A DNA stretch of 64,000 nucleotides from Sulfopaludibacter sp035606355 (lineage in GTDB: Bacteria > Acidobacteriota > Terriglobia > Bryobacterales > Bryobacteraceae): NCBI GenBank assembly GCA_035606355.1, contig DATNFO010000027.1:34814-98813 (forward strand), written 5' to 3'. Shown in pieces: positions 1 to 9,153 of this stretch (positions within the stretch are counted from its first letter, which is position 1; every line of letters starts with the position of its first letter). The notes under the pieces were generated by a model that was not told the DNA's origin, made no database searches, and saw nothing but the letters and a program-made list of their open reading frames with translations. Both the position numbers and the translations under genes were made by a program.

Positions 1-2906
1 CGGATACGCCGATCCTCACGCTGGCTCTCACGTCGACGACTCTACCGCTCTCCAAGGTGGAGGATCTCGCCGATACGCGTCTGGCTCCCAAAATTTCGCA
101 GCTCGCCGGAGTCGGCCTCGTCTCCATCAGCGGCGGACAGAAGCCCGCCGTTCGCATACAGGCTAACCCCACTCAGCTTGCCAGCTACGGCCTGAATCTG
201 GAGGACATCCGCACCGCGATCGTCGCGGCCAACGCCAATCAGGCCAAGGGCAACTTCGATGGACAGCATCAGGCGTACCAGATCGGCGCCAACGATCAGC
301 TTCTTTCGAGCGACGCTTACGCGCCTCTCGTCATCGCCTTCCGGAACGGCGCGCCCATTAAGTTGAGCGATGTGGCCGATGTGAAGGACGACGCCGAAAA
401 CGTTCGCCAGGCCGCGTGGATGAATGATGTTCCCGCGGTCATCCTGAACATACAGCGGCAGCCCGGCGCGAACATCATCTCCGTGGTGGACCGCATCAAA
501 GCTCTGCTCCCGCAGCTCACTGCCACGCTGCCCACCTCCGTCAGCGTACAGACCCTCACGGACCGCACCAACACCATCCGCGCGTCCGTTGAGGACGTTC
601 AGTTTGAGCTCCTCCTCACCATCGGCCTTGTCGTCATGGTGATCTTCCTGTTCCTGCGCAATCTCTCCGCCACCGTAATTCCCAGCGTCGCCGTGCCGCT
701 CTCCATCGTCGGCACCTTCGGCGTGATGTACATGCTGGGGTACAGCCTGAACAACCTGACCCTGATGGCTCTCACCATCTCCACCGGCTTCGTCGTGGAC
801 GACGCCATCGTGATGATCGAGAACATCATGCGCTACATCGAAGAGGGCCAAACGCCGCTGCAGGCGGCGCTCAAAGGCTCGGCGCAGATCGGCTTCACGA
901 TTATTTCGCTCACCATTTCTCTCATCGCGGTGCTCATTCCGCTGCTCTTCATGGGCGATATCGTCGGCCGCCTTTTCCGGGAATTCGCCGTGACACTCGC
1001 GGTTACTATTCTCGTCTCCGCCGTCGTATCGCTCACCTTGACGCCCATGATGTCGGCCAAGCTGCTCCGGCACACACCGGAAGGGTCGCAAGGCCGCTTC
1101 TACCGCGTCAGCGAGAATGCCTTCAACTCGATCATTGCCTTCTACGGACGCACCCTGCGGTTCGTTCTTCGCTTCCAGACGGTCACTCTGCTGATCGCGA
1201 TTGCCACGCTGGTTGTCACGATTCTGCAGTTCATGTGGATTCCGAAAGGCTTCTTCCCGATTCAGGACACCGGCGTCATTCAGGGTGTTTCCGAAGCCGC
1301 GCAAACCGTCTCCTTCGAGGAGATGTCGCACCTGCAACAGAAGCTCGCCGCCGTGGTTCTCAAAGATCCTTCCGTGGCGAATCTGGAATCCTTCATTGGC
1401 ATCGACGGCACCAACACCACGCTCAATTCCGGCCGCATGCTGATCAATCTCAAGCCGCTCGACGAACGCAAGATCAGCGCCGCCGACATCATCCGCCGCA
1501 TTCAGCCGCGGCTTGAGAATGTCCCCGGCATTACCCTCTTCATGCAGCCGGTGCAAGACCTCAGTGTGGAAACGCGCGTCAGCCGCACGCAATTCCAGTA
1601 CACACTCGAAGATCCCAGCCGCGATGAGCTCGACCAGTGGGCGCCGCGCATGCTCGAGAAGATGAGCGCCCTTCCGCAGCTTCGCGACGTAGCCAGCGAT
1701 CAGGCAGTGCAGGGACTGCGGGCCACTCTCGTCGTGGATCGCCCGACCGCCTCCCGCTTCGGCATCACCACCTCGACCATTGACCAGACGCTCTACGATG
1801 CCTACGGCCAGCGGCTCGTCTCCACGATGTTCACGCAGTTGAACCAATATCACGTGGTCCTGGAAGTGAAGCCCAATTTCGAGCGGAATCCACTGGATCT
1901 CCGCAACCTGTTTATTCGCAGCGGTGTCGGCAACGGCGGCGGAGCCGGCAATTCAGGCTTGGTGTCGGGCGGCGGAGCGAGTGTGGCGGCGGCACGCGGT
2001 CCGGTCAGCGGCAGCCCGGGTTCGGCCAGCACGAATACGGGTCTCGGCGGCGCCTCGGGTGGAAGCGCAGCCAGCGCCGCATTCGGTGCGCAAACGCAAT
2101 CCAATAGCGTCTACATCAACGGCGGCCAGGTTCCCCTGAGCGCGTTTTCCCACGTGGTGCTCACCAGCGCCCCGATCACCGTAAATCACCAGGGACAGTT
2201 CCCCGTCACCACGCTGTCGTTCAACCTCGCGCCGGATGCTTCGCTCGGCGACGCCGTCGATGCGGTCAACAAAGTAAAGACCGATTTGGGCATGCCGGCC
2301 AGCATTCAGACTGCGTTTCAGGGAACCGCGCAAGCATTCCAGGCTTCGCTGGCGAATGAACCGGTGCTCATTCTGGCCGCGCTCATCACCGTCTATATCG
2401 TGCTAGGCGTGCTCTACGAAAGCTACATCCATCCCGTCACGATTCTCTCCACGCTGCCTTCGGCCGGTGTCGGCGCGCTGCTCGCGCTCAACATCTGCCG
2501 TCAGGATTTCAGCGTAATTGCACTCATAGGCATTGTGCTGTTGATCGGCATTGTGAAGAAGAACGCCATCATGATGATCGATTTTGCGCTCGAGGCGGAG
2601 CGCAAAGACGGCATGACGCCGCTCGACGCCATCTACAACGCATGCCTCCTGCGCTTCCGGCCCATCATGATGACCACGATGGCTGCGCTGCTCGGCGGCG
2701 TTCCCCTGGCGCTCGGCACGGGTACGGGCAGCGAGTTGCGCCGTCCGCTCGGCATCACCATCATCGGCGGACTCATCTTCAGCCAGTTGCTGACGCTCTA
2801 CACCACGCCCGTGATCTACCTGTTCTTCGAGCGGCTGGCGCGCCGTTTGGCCCGCTCTCCGCAGCATGAGTTCGACCCCGGCGCGGATTCGGTTCCGGTG
2901 CAGTAG
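1..2906 (+). CDS. RND efflux pump inner-membrane permease (HAE1/MdtB-MdtC type), 5' truncated by the window edge
   Basis: Proton-driven tripartite drug or solute efflux permease of the inner membrane. The reading frame is already open at base 3 (D-T-P-I-L-T-L-A-L), a porter-domain stretch normally about 130 residues into the protein, so the true start lies upstream. The rest matches the RND layout: TM block with GTFGVMYMLGYSLNNLTLMA, the TM4 charged stretch STGFVVDDAIVMIENI with its Asp pair, the second porter half, then VKKNAIMMIDFALEAE and TGTGSELRRPLGITIIGG near the end. Oddity: about 65 Gly/Ser/Ala-rich residues (bases about 1920-2118) interrupt the second periplasmic loop and are absent from the paralogue immediately downstream. 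Two bases separate it from the next gene, so they form one operon. The membrane-fusion subunit is presumably upstream of the window. Confidence 0.93.
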   Translation, partial: DTPILTLALTSTTLPLSKVEDLADTRLAPKISQLAGVGLVSISGGQKPAVRIQANPTQLASYGLNLEDIRTAIVAANANQAKGNFDGQHQAYQIGANDQLLSSDAYAPLVIAFRNGAPIKLSDVADVKDDAENVRQAAWMNDVPAVILNIQRQPGANIISVVDRIKALLPQLTATLPTSVSVQTLTDRTNTIRASVEDVQFELLLTIGLVVMVIFLFLRNLSATVIPSVAVPLSIVGTFGVMYMLGYSLNNLTLMALTISTGFVVDDAIVMIENIMRYIEEGQTPLQAALKGSAQIGFTIISLTISLIAVLIPLLFMGDIVGRLFREFAVTLAVTILVSAVVSLTLTPMMSAKLLRHTPEGSQGRFYRVSENAFNSIIAFYGRTLRFVLRFQTVTLLIAIATLVVTILQFMWIPKGFFPIQDTGVIQGVSEAAQTVSFEEMSHLQQKLAAVVLKDPSVANLESFIGIDGTNTTLNSGRMLINLKPLDERKISAADIIRRIQPRLENVPGITLFMQPVQDLSVETRVSRTQFQYTLEDPSRDELDQWAPRMLEKMSALPQLRDVASDQAVQGLRATLVVDRPTASRFGITTSTIDQTLYDAYGQRLVSTMFTQLNQYHVVLEVKPNFERNPLDLRNLFIRSGVGNGGGAGNSGLVSGGGASVAAARGPVSGSPGSASTNTGLGGASGGSAASAAFGAQTQSNSVYINGGQVPLSAFSHVVLTSAPITVNHQGQFPVTTLSFNLAPDASLGDAVDAVNKVKTDLGMPASIQTAFQGTAQAFQASLANEPVLILAALITVYIVLGVLYESYIHPVTILSTLPSAGVGALLALNICRQDFSVIALIGIVLLIGIVKKNAIMMIDFALEAERKDGMTPLDAIYNACLLRFRPIMMTTMAALLGGVPLALGTGTGSELRRPLGITIIGGLIFSQLLTLYTTPVIYLFFERLARRLARSPQHEFDPGADSVPVQ

Positions 2907-2908
2907 CC

Positions 2909-5900
2909 ATGAATATCTCCGAGCCGTTCATCCGCAGACCGGTCGCCACCACGCTCCTGTTGATTGCCATCGCGCTCGCCGGAGCGACGGCCTTCCGCCT
3001 GCTTCCCGTCTCGCCCCTGCCGCAGGTGGACTTCCCCACCATCAGCGTCAACGCCAACTTGCCTGGCGCGAGTCCGGAGATTATGGCCTCGAGTGTTGCG
3101 ACTCCGCTGGAACGCATGTTCGGCCGCATCGCTTCCGTCACGGAGATGACTTCGTCGAGTTCGCTGGGTTCCTGCAGCATCACGCTGCAGTTTGACCTGA
3201 ACCGCAACATCGATGCTGCCGCGCGTGACGTGCAGGCCGCCATCAACGCCGCCCGCGGATACCTGCCGGCGAACCTGCCGAGCAATCCAAACTATCGCAA
3301 AGTCAACCCCGCCGATTCGCCCATCTTCATGCTGGCTCTCACCAGCTCCGTGCTCGATAAGGCGCACATTTACGACGCAGCCTCCACCATCCTTGCCCAG
3401 AAGCTCTCGCAGGTAACGGGCGTCGGGCAGGTCACCGTCGGCGGCAGCTCTTTGCCGAGCGTGCGCGTCGAAGTCAATCCCAGCCAGCTCAGCAAATACG
3501 GCATCGGTCTGGAACAGGTCCGCCAGACGCTCTCCAGCGCCAATGCGAATATCCCCAAGGGCCATTTTTCCAATGGCCAGCAGATGTGGGAGGTCGGCGC
3601 GAACGATCAGATCTTCAAGGCGGTCGATTACCAGCCGCTGCTGGTCGCGTACAAAAATGGCAGCGCGGTCAGGCTTGACCAGGTAGCTGACGTCAAGGAT
3701 TCCGTCGAAAATGTTCTGAACTCCGGCTACGCCAACGGCAAGCCGTCCATCCTCATCATCATCAACCGGCAGCCCGGCGCGAACATCATCGATACCGTGG
3801 ACAACCTGAGGAGCATGCTTCCGGCTCTCAAGGCTTCCATCCCGCAGAGTATCGACATGCAGGTGGCCATGGATCAGACGGTCACCATCCGCGCCAGCGT
3901 TCACGATGTCGAGCGTTCGCTGCTCCTCTCCGTTATTCTGGTCATCCTGGTGGTGTTCGTGTTCCTGCGCAATGTGCGCTCCACGTTCATTCCCAGCATC
4001 GCCGTGCCGGTCTCGCTGGTCGGCACGTTCGGCGTGATGTACCTGCTGGATTACTCGCTCGATAACCTCTCTCTGATGGCGCTCACCATTTCCACGGGCT
4101 TCGTTGTGGATGACGCCATCGTGGTGGTCGAGAACATCACGCGGTATTTGGAACAGGGGATGAACCCGTTCCATGCGGCTCTGAAAGGCGCGTCGGAAAT
4201 CGGTTCCACGGTGCTCACCATCTCGATTTCGCTGGTCGCGGTCTTCATTCCGCTGCTGCTGATGGGCGGAATCGTGGGGCGTCTGTTCCGCGAATTCGCG
4301 GTGACTCTTTCCATTGCGATCGCCGCGTCCATGGTGATCTCGCTGACCGCGACGCCCATGATGAGCGCGCATCTGCTGCGCGAGACCCGCAATCCTGGAC
4401 GGATCTACCGCTTTACTGAGCGCGGCTTCACCTGGCTGGTCAATACCTACGGGCGCACGCTCACCTTCGTCCTGAACCACTCCTTCATCACCCTGATGAT
4501 CCTGTTCGGCACCATCGCGTTGAACGTTCACCTGTTCCTGATTGTTCCTAAAGGCTTCTTTCCGCAGCAGGACAACGGCCGCATGGGCGGCCAGATCATC
4601 GCCGACCAGGACAGCAGCTTTAAATCCATGGACCACGTTCTGCGCGAGATGACCAACATCGTCGCAAGCGATCCGGCTGTCGATACCGTGCAAGGCTTCA
4701 CCGGCGGCGGAACTCTGAATGTCGCGCGCATGTTTGTGCTCCTGAAGCCGCTCAACGAGCGCAAAATCCCCGTGGACCTCGTGATCGGGCGGCTCCGCCC
4801 TAAACTGGCCCGTATTCCCGGCGCGACGCTCTTCCTGCAGGCCTCCCAGGACGTGCGCGTCGGCGGCCGTTCCAGCGCCGCGCAATACCAGTTCTCGATG
4901 CGCGGCGATAACGTCGAGGATCTGGTAGCGTTTGCGCCGCGCATGTACGACGAGCTGAAAACAATTCCCATCATCGCCGACGTGAACAGCGACCAGCAGA
5001 ATCGCGGCCTGCAAATGCGTGTCAACATCGACCGGCCGACGGCCGCGCGCTTCGGGATCTCTCCGCAGCTTGTGGACGACACGCTGTATGACGCCTTCGG
5101 CCAGCGGCAGGTGTCGGTGATGTATTCGACGTTGAATCAATATCACGTCATCATGACCGTCCGGCCGGAGTTCTGGAACGATCCGTTGTTCCTGCGGCAG
5201 ATTTACGTATCGGCGCCCGGGGGAGCTCAAGTGCCGCTCAGCGCGTTCGCCACGTTCTCGCCGACCATCGCTCCGCTTTCGGTCAACCATCAGGGCCTGT
5301 TCCCCTCGGTCACCATTTCTTTTAATCTATTGCCGGGCGTCGCGCTCGGCGATGCCGTCAGCGCGATTCTGCAGACGGCGCAGCGTGTCGGCCTGCCGCC
5401 CACCATTCAGACGATGTTCGCCGGAACCGCGCAGGCGTACCAGGATTCGCTCGGCAGCGAACCCATCCTCATCGGCTGCGCCTTGATCACCGTTTACCTG
5501 GTGCTCGGCATCCTCTACGAAAGCTACGTCCACCCCATCACGATTCTTTCGACGTTGCCCTCGGCGGGCGTCGGCGCGCTGCTCGCGTTGCTGGTCACCA
5601 AAACGGACCTCAGCGTCATCGCCATCATCGGCATCATCCTGTTGATTGGCCTGGTGAAGAAGAACGCCATCATGATGATCGATTTCGCGCTCGCCGCCGA
5701 GCGCCTGGAAGGCAAGAACTCGCGCGATTCCATCTTCGAAGCATGCCTCCTCCGCTTCCGCCCGATTCTGATGACCACCATGGCCGCCATGCTGGGCGCC
5801 GTCCCCCTGGCGATCGGCACCGGAACCGGCAGCGAACTGCGCCGCCCGCTCGGCATTACCATCATCGGCGGCCTGATCGTCAGCCAGATGCTGACGCTCT

Positions 5901-6010
5901 ACACAACACCCGTGGTATACCTCTATTTCGACCGGCTGCAGCACTGGTGGAGCGACGTCCGCCACCGCCGCCGCCATCGCAACGAAGAAACGTTACCGTC
6001 CGAAGCATGA
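2909..6010 (+). CDS. RND efflux pump inner-membrane permease (MdtC/MdtB-like)
   Basis: Second RND permease, 1033 residues, the usual full length. It begins MNISEPFIRRPVATTLL, the standard RND N-terminus with the first membrane helix. Seen in order: porter domain, TM block with STGFVVDDAIVVVENI (proton-relay Asp pair), a second periplasmic half with GFFPQQDNGRMGG, then VKKNAIMMIDFALAAE and TGTGSELRRPLGITIIGG. It is clearly paralogous to the gene before it. Two different RND permeases in tandem resemble the MdtB/MdtC pair, where a heterotrimer forms; that the two subunits assemble together here is inference. The stop overlaps the start of the outer-membrane component (ATGA at 6007-6010), so translation is coupled. 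Substrate cannot be told from sequence. Confidence 0.95.
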   Translation: MNISEPFIRRPVATTLLLIAIALAGATAFRLLPVSPLPQVDFPTISVNANLPGASPEIMASSVATPLERMFGRIASVTEMTSSSSLGSCSITLQFDLNRNIDAAARDVQAAINAARGYLPANLPSNPNYRKVNPADSPIFMLALTSSVLDKAHIYDAASTILAQKLSQVTGVGQVTVGGSSLPSVRVEVNPSQLSKYGIGLEQVRQTLSSANANIPKGHFSNGQQMWEVGANDQIFKAVDYQPLLVAYKNGSAVRLDQVADVKDSVENVLNSGYANGKPSILIIINRQPGANIIDTVDNLRSMLPALKASIPQSIDMQVAMDQTVTIRASVHDVERSLLLSVILVILVVFVFLRNVRSTFIPSIAVPVSLVGTFGVMYLLDYSLDNLSLMALTISTGFVVDDAIVVVENITRYLEQGMNPFHAALKGASEIGSTVLTISISLVAVFIPLLLMGGIVGRLFREFAVTLSIAIAASMVISLTATPMMSAHLLRETRNPGRIYRFTERGFTWLVNTYGRTLTFVLNHSFITLMILFGTIALNVHLFLIVPKGFFPQQDNGRMGGQIIADQDSSFKSMDHVLREMTNIVASDPAVDTVQGFTGGGTLNVARMFVLLKPLNERKIPVDLVIGRLRPKLARIPGATLFLQASQDVRVGGRSSAAQYQFSMRGDNVEDLVAFAPRMYDELKTIPIIADVNSDQQNRGLQMRVNIDRPTAARFGISPQLVDDTLYDAFGQRQVSVMYSTLNQYHVIMTVRPEFWNDPLFLRQIYVSAPGGAQVPLSAFATFSPTIAPLSVNHQGLFPSVTISFNLLPGVALGDAVSAILQTAQRVGLPPTIQTMFAGTAQAYQDSLGSEPILIGCALITVYLVLGILYESYVHPITILSTLPSAGVGALLALLVTKTDLSVIAIIGIILLIGLVKKNAIMMIDFALAAERLEGKNSRDSIFEACLLRFRPILMTTMAAMLGAVPLAIGTGTGSELRRPLGITIIGGLIVSQMLTLYTTPVVYLYFDRLQHWWSDVRHRRRHRNEETLPSEA

Positions 6011-7491
6011 TCTCGAAACGCTACAAGCTCGCAGGCGCGCTCGCCGTAGCCACCCTACTCTCCACCGGTTGCACGGTGGGGCCGAATTATAAGCGCCCCG
6101 CCGCGCCCGTTCCGCCGGCGTTCAAGGAACTGCCTCCCTCGGGAACGCAGGACGGCTGGAAGGAAGCCACGCCGAGCGATGCTCTGCTCAAAGGCAAATG
6201 GTGGGAGATCTATAACGACCCCGCGCTGAATGCGCTCGAAGAGCAGGTCGCCATCAACAATCAGAACGTGCTGGTGGCCGAAGCCAACTTCCGCGAAGCC
6301 CGGGCCGCGGTTCGCGTCTCGCGCGCGGCGCTGTTTCCCACCGTGGGCACGGGACCATCGCTGAACGAAAACATTGCGAGCATCAACAATACCGGAAACG
6401 CTGCCGCGGCAGCCGCCGCGTCGAATTTCCGCACCAGCATCTCGCTGCCCATCTCCGCGTCGTGGGAGCCGGACATTTGGGGCAGCATCCGTCGCAGTGT
6501 CACCGCAAGCTCGGCAGTCGCGCAAGCATCGGCGGCGCAGCTCGAAAATGCCCGCCTGCTCTACCAGAGCATTCTTGCCGAAGACTATTTCAACCTGCAC
6601 GGCATCGATAGCGAATATGAGCTGCTCGATCGCACCGCCAAGAACTATCAGGAATTCCTGACGCTCACGCGCAACCGCTTTCGCGGCGGCGTCGCCAGCG
6701 ATCTGGATGTGGCGCAGGCCGAATCGCAGCTCTACGGCACCCAGGCAGCGCTCGAGGATCTCGGCATCGCGCGCGCGCAATTCGAGCATGCCATTGCGGT
6801 GCTCACCGGAAAGCCGCCTTCGGCCCTGGACATTCCGGCGCTGGTTCTGAAGAATCCGCCGCCGGAAGTTCCCGTCGCGCTCCCTTCCGTGCTGCTCGAG
6901 CGGCGTCCCGATATCGCGGCTGCCGAGCGCCAGATGCAGGCAGCCAACGAGCAGATCGGAATTGCCACAGCAGCGTATTATCCGGCGCTTTCGCTTTCAG
7001 CATCGCTGGGGTTGACCGCGACCGGATTCACAAGCTGGCCGGCGCGCTTCTTCTCCGTCGGTCCGGCGCTCGCCGAAACGCTATTCGATGCCGGCCGCCG
7101 TCGCGGAGTCCTGGCCGAAACACAAGCTGCTTTCGACTCCACCATAGCGGCGTACCGGCAGACGGTGCTGACCGCGTTCCAGCAAGTGGAGGACAATCTC
7201 GCGGCTCTGCACGTACTCGCGGGGGAAGCGCAGACCACGACGCAGGCGGTCGCCTCCAGTGAACGGGCGCTCACGGTTTCGACGGCGCAGTACAAAGCGG
7301 GAACCACCAGCTACCTGACGGTCATCACAGCGCAAGCGACGGCACTGAGCGCAGAGAGGAACGCGGTCAGCCTGCTGACCCGCCGTCTGGTCGCCAGCGT
7401 GGCGCTCGTGCAGGCGCTGGGCGGAGGCTGGGATATTTCCCAACTGCCGACCATGAAAGACGTCCAGGCAAAATCGAACACCAACAAGTAA
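6007..7491 (+). CDS. RND efflux outer-membrane factor lipoprotein (NodT/OprM family)
   Basis: TolC-like outer-membrane channel that completes the tripartite pump encoded upstream. The start at 6007 is chosen because ATG overlaps the permease stop as ATGA and is followed by a lipoprotein signal: KRYK, a hydrophobic stretch, then LLSTGC with the lipidated Cys at residue 22. Mature protein begins CTVGPNYKRP, the typical NodT-family N-terminus. Two outer-membrane efflux repeats follow: the first has the family's VLVAEANFREARAAVRVSRA helix, and the second contains LLERRPDIAAAERQM and LFDAGRRRGVL. At 494 residues it has normal length. The frame stays open upstream inside the permease gene, but that part is a shadow. 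Confidence 0.94.
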   Translation: MISKRYKLAGALAVATLLSTGCTVGPNYKRPAAPVPPAFKELPPSGTQDGWKEATPSDALLKGKWWEIYNDPALNALEEQVAINNQNVLVAEANFREARAAVRVSRAALFPTVGTGPSLNENIASINNTGNAAAAAAASNFRTSISLPISASWEPDIWGSIRRSVTASSAVAQASAAQLENARLLYQSILAEDYFNLHGIDSEYELLDRTAKNYQEFLTLTRNRFRGGVASDLDVAQAESQLYGTQAALEDLGIARAQFEHAIAVLTGKPPSALDIPALVLKNPPPEVPVALPSVLLERRPDIAAAERQMQAANEQIGIATAAYYPALSLSASLGLTATGFTSWPARFFSVGPALAETLFDAGRRRGVLAETQAAFDSTIAAYRQTVLTAFQQVEDNLAALHVLAGEAQTTTQAVASSERALTVSTAQYKAGTTSYLTVITAQATALSAERNAVSLLTRRLVASVALVQALGGGWDISQLPTMKDVQAKSNTNK

Positions 7492-7509
7492 CGTCTGGCC
7501 TCTGGGACG

Positions 7510-7527
7510 GCCGGCCACTCAGCCGGC
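7510..7527. terminator. GC-rich hairpin between convergent genes
   Basis: GCCGGC - CACTCA - GCCGGC gives a 6-bp stem with a 6-base loop between the 3' ends of the outer-membrane factor (ends 7491) and the sigma factor (ends 7519). It overlaps the last sigma-factor codons. There is no T-run on either side, so it could be a weak bidirectional terminator or one of the small intergenic palindromes seen elsewhere in the window. Confidence 0.35.
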
Positions 7528-8160
7528 GGTGCCCGTGGCGCCAACCGATAGGAAGCGAAGGTCGTCTCGCAGATGCTGCCGCGCGGTGAAGATCCTGGAC
7601 TTCACAGTGACCAGCGAAATCCCCAACCGCTCGGCGATCTCGTTGTACGTCAATTGCCCGACCACGCGTAGCAGGATGGCCTCCCGGCAAGCCGGGCTCA
7701 GCATCGTCATGGCGGCCGCGATTTGTGCCTTCCCTTGCCGCTCCGCAGCCCATACGAACGGCGATGCGCGGTGATCCGCCGCCCTGGCCTCCCACATCGT
7801 GGATTGATTTTCGTCGCTCACTTCGCGAAAGCGATGCCTCATGAACCAGCGGTTGTAATTGTGCAGCTCATTTCTCGCAATCGCGTACATCCACGTGCTG
7901 AGAGTGCATTCTCCCCGAAATTGCGGCAAGCGGAGAAAGACCTTCAGCGCGACATTCTGAATCAGGTCGTCTTTGTCGTACGGTCCCAGGTGCATGCTCG
8001 CTGCGAGCGGAATTACAAGCCGCTCGATCCGCAGTAAAAGCTCTCGATAGCTCCCCTCAAGACCGCTCTGGAGTCCGGATAACAAGCGTGAATCCAAGTC
8101 AGCCGGCGGCGCCGGACGGTCACGCCTGTGCGAAAAGCGAACGCTGGAAATATCGTTCAT
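7519..8160 (-). CDS. ECF-type RNA polymerase sigma factor
   Basis: Sigma-70 family factor of 213 residues with only regions 2 and 4, the ECF layout. Region 2 lies at about residues 40-100 (DKDDLIQNVALKVFLRLPQF, then STWMYAIARN). Region 4 lies at about 148-200 (LSPACREAILLRVVGQLTYN, EIAERLGISLVTVKSRI), with a clear helix-turn-helix. An N-terminal tail of about 25 polar residues precedes region 2. No anti-sigma gene is adjacent: the downstream neighbour is convergent, and upstream lies about 480 bp without an intact gene. How it is controlled is therefore unknown. It could read its own promoter in that gap, but I see no convincing ECF -35/-10 pair. Confidence 0.9.
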   Translation of the reverse strand: MNDISSVRFSHRRDRPAPPADLDSRLLSGLQSGLEGSYRELLLRIERLVIPLAASMHLGPYDKDDLIQNVALKVFLRLPQFRGECTLSTWMYAIARNELHNYNRWFMRHRFREVSDENQSTMWEARAADHRASPFVWAAERQGKAQIAAAMTMLSPACREAILLRVVGQLTYNEIAERLGISLVTVKSRIFTARQHLRDDLRFLSVGATGTAG

Positions 8161-8399
8161 GGCAGCGACTCAGCAATAAGACGGGCACAGGCCATGTGTT
8201 GTTACTAAACAACTTTTTGAAACTATTGCCTCCTCCGTCCGAATGCGCAATCTCTCTTCGGGGAGACGATTCTGCAATCGGCTGTCCGTTCGAAAACTAT
8301 CGCTGCGGCCCTTCTTACTGCGCTCTCGCTGTCTGCTGGACACTCTTCAACTCCAGCAGTTCCCCGACATTCTCAGATAATTCCCGGACTGTCCCTAAC

Positions 8400-8650
8400 G
8401 ACGGCTCCGTCTACCCGATCGTCACCGGCGTTGCCGGCGTGCAGTTTGTGGCCGTGAACCTCGATCACAACACTAAGCACGAACTCGAATCCCGCTTTGG
8501 TCGGCCTGCCCATCAACGCATCGCTTATTTTTCGCGAGTGAGTACGAAGTTGGAAGGGAAGCGTTCTTTGATGATGTTTCGCTGACGTCGGCCAGTGCCG
8601 CGCCCGAACCTGGCGCCCTTCCGCTGATACCCGGTAATTCCCTACTTCGC
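8400..8650 (+). pseudogene. Possible decayed PEP-CTERM protein remnant inside a 480-bp gap
   Basis: The stretch 8161-8641 has no intact gene. In one plus frame, bases about 8564-8650 read FFDDVSLTSASAAPEPGALP followed by LIPGNSLLRCRRGR. This resembles the C-terminus of exosortase-sorted PEP-CTERM proteins: a DDVSLT strand, the PEP motif, a hydrophobic stretch and an Arg cluster. The membrane stretch is nearly gone, and the frame is closed upstream by a stop at 8474-8476. Neighbouring frames carry fragments such as VYPIVTGVAGVQFVAVNL, as expected after frameshifts. No exosortase gene lies in the window. The call rests on one short motif and is tentative. Confidence 0.3.
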
Positions 8651-9151
8651 TGCCGCCGCGGGAGGATGAAAGTTCAGGATGAACTGTTCCATCGCGCGTG
8701 TCAGTTCGCGCGATGCGTACGATTTCGCTTCCGCCAGCGCGCGCTGGTTCGTCCACCCATCGTGCGCAATCCGGTAGCAGCCCACCACCATTCCGGTGCG
8801 GTCCTTACCCTCCCGGCAATGTACGAAAACGGGCCAATGCGAAGCATCGTTGAGGTAGTTGAATACTTGGTCGACATCCGTCTGCGTAGGAGTCTCATGG
8901 CCGTGCAGGGGAATGTGAATGTACTTCATCCCGAGTTGTTCGACTACCCTCTTCTCCCACTTCGATTGACCCGCCGGAATCCGCAGATCCATGATCGTCT
9001 GTACCCCGAGATTCTTCAGGCTGCGGAAACCTTCGGCCGTAGGCTGGCCCCCGCGATACAGCGCGTCATTCACCTGATGGAAATTCGGCACACCTGGAGC
9101 GCTGGGGATGGCGGCTGCGAAGAAAAATACAAGCGCATGCAGACGGTGCAC
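8642..9151 (-). CDS. Secreted dual-specificity/tyrosine-type protein phosphatase
   Basis: Cys-dependent phosphatase of 169 residues. The active-site loop is clear: FVHCREGKDRTGMVVGCYR, matching HCxxGxxR(T), with the nucleophile Cys and the phosphate-binding Arg. The general-acid region is probably near IPLHGHETPTQTD. The N-terminus MHRLHALVFFFAAAIPSAPG looks like a cleaved signal peptide, so the enzyme probably works outside the cytoplasm. The family motif NFHQVNDALYRGGQPT follows directly. The start lies 2 bases after the stop of the permease fusion gene, so it is the third gene of a leftward operon with an acyl-CoA synthetase. Substrate unknown: protein phosphotyrosine, phosphoinositide or another phosphoester are all possible. 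Confidence 0.87.
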   Translation of the reverse strand: MHRLHALVFFFAAAIPSAPGVPNFHQVNDALYRGGQPTAEGFRSLKNLGVQTIMDLRIPAGQSKWEKRVVEQLGMKYIHIPLHGHETPTQTDVDQVFNYLNDASHWPVFVHCREGKDRTGMVVGCYRIAHDGWTNQRALAEAKSYASRELTRAMEQFILNFHPPAAAAK

Positions 9152-9153
9152 GC

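Noticed and set aside
2816..5290. Very long open frame on the minus strand opposite the second RND permease (824 codons)
   Set aside because: It mirrors the permease codon pattern, is rich in Arg/His/Asp as antisense frames of GC-rich genes are, and has no recognisable domain. The same applies to the 603-codon antisense frame opposite the first permease.
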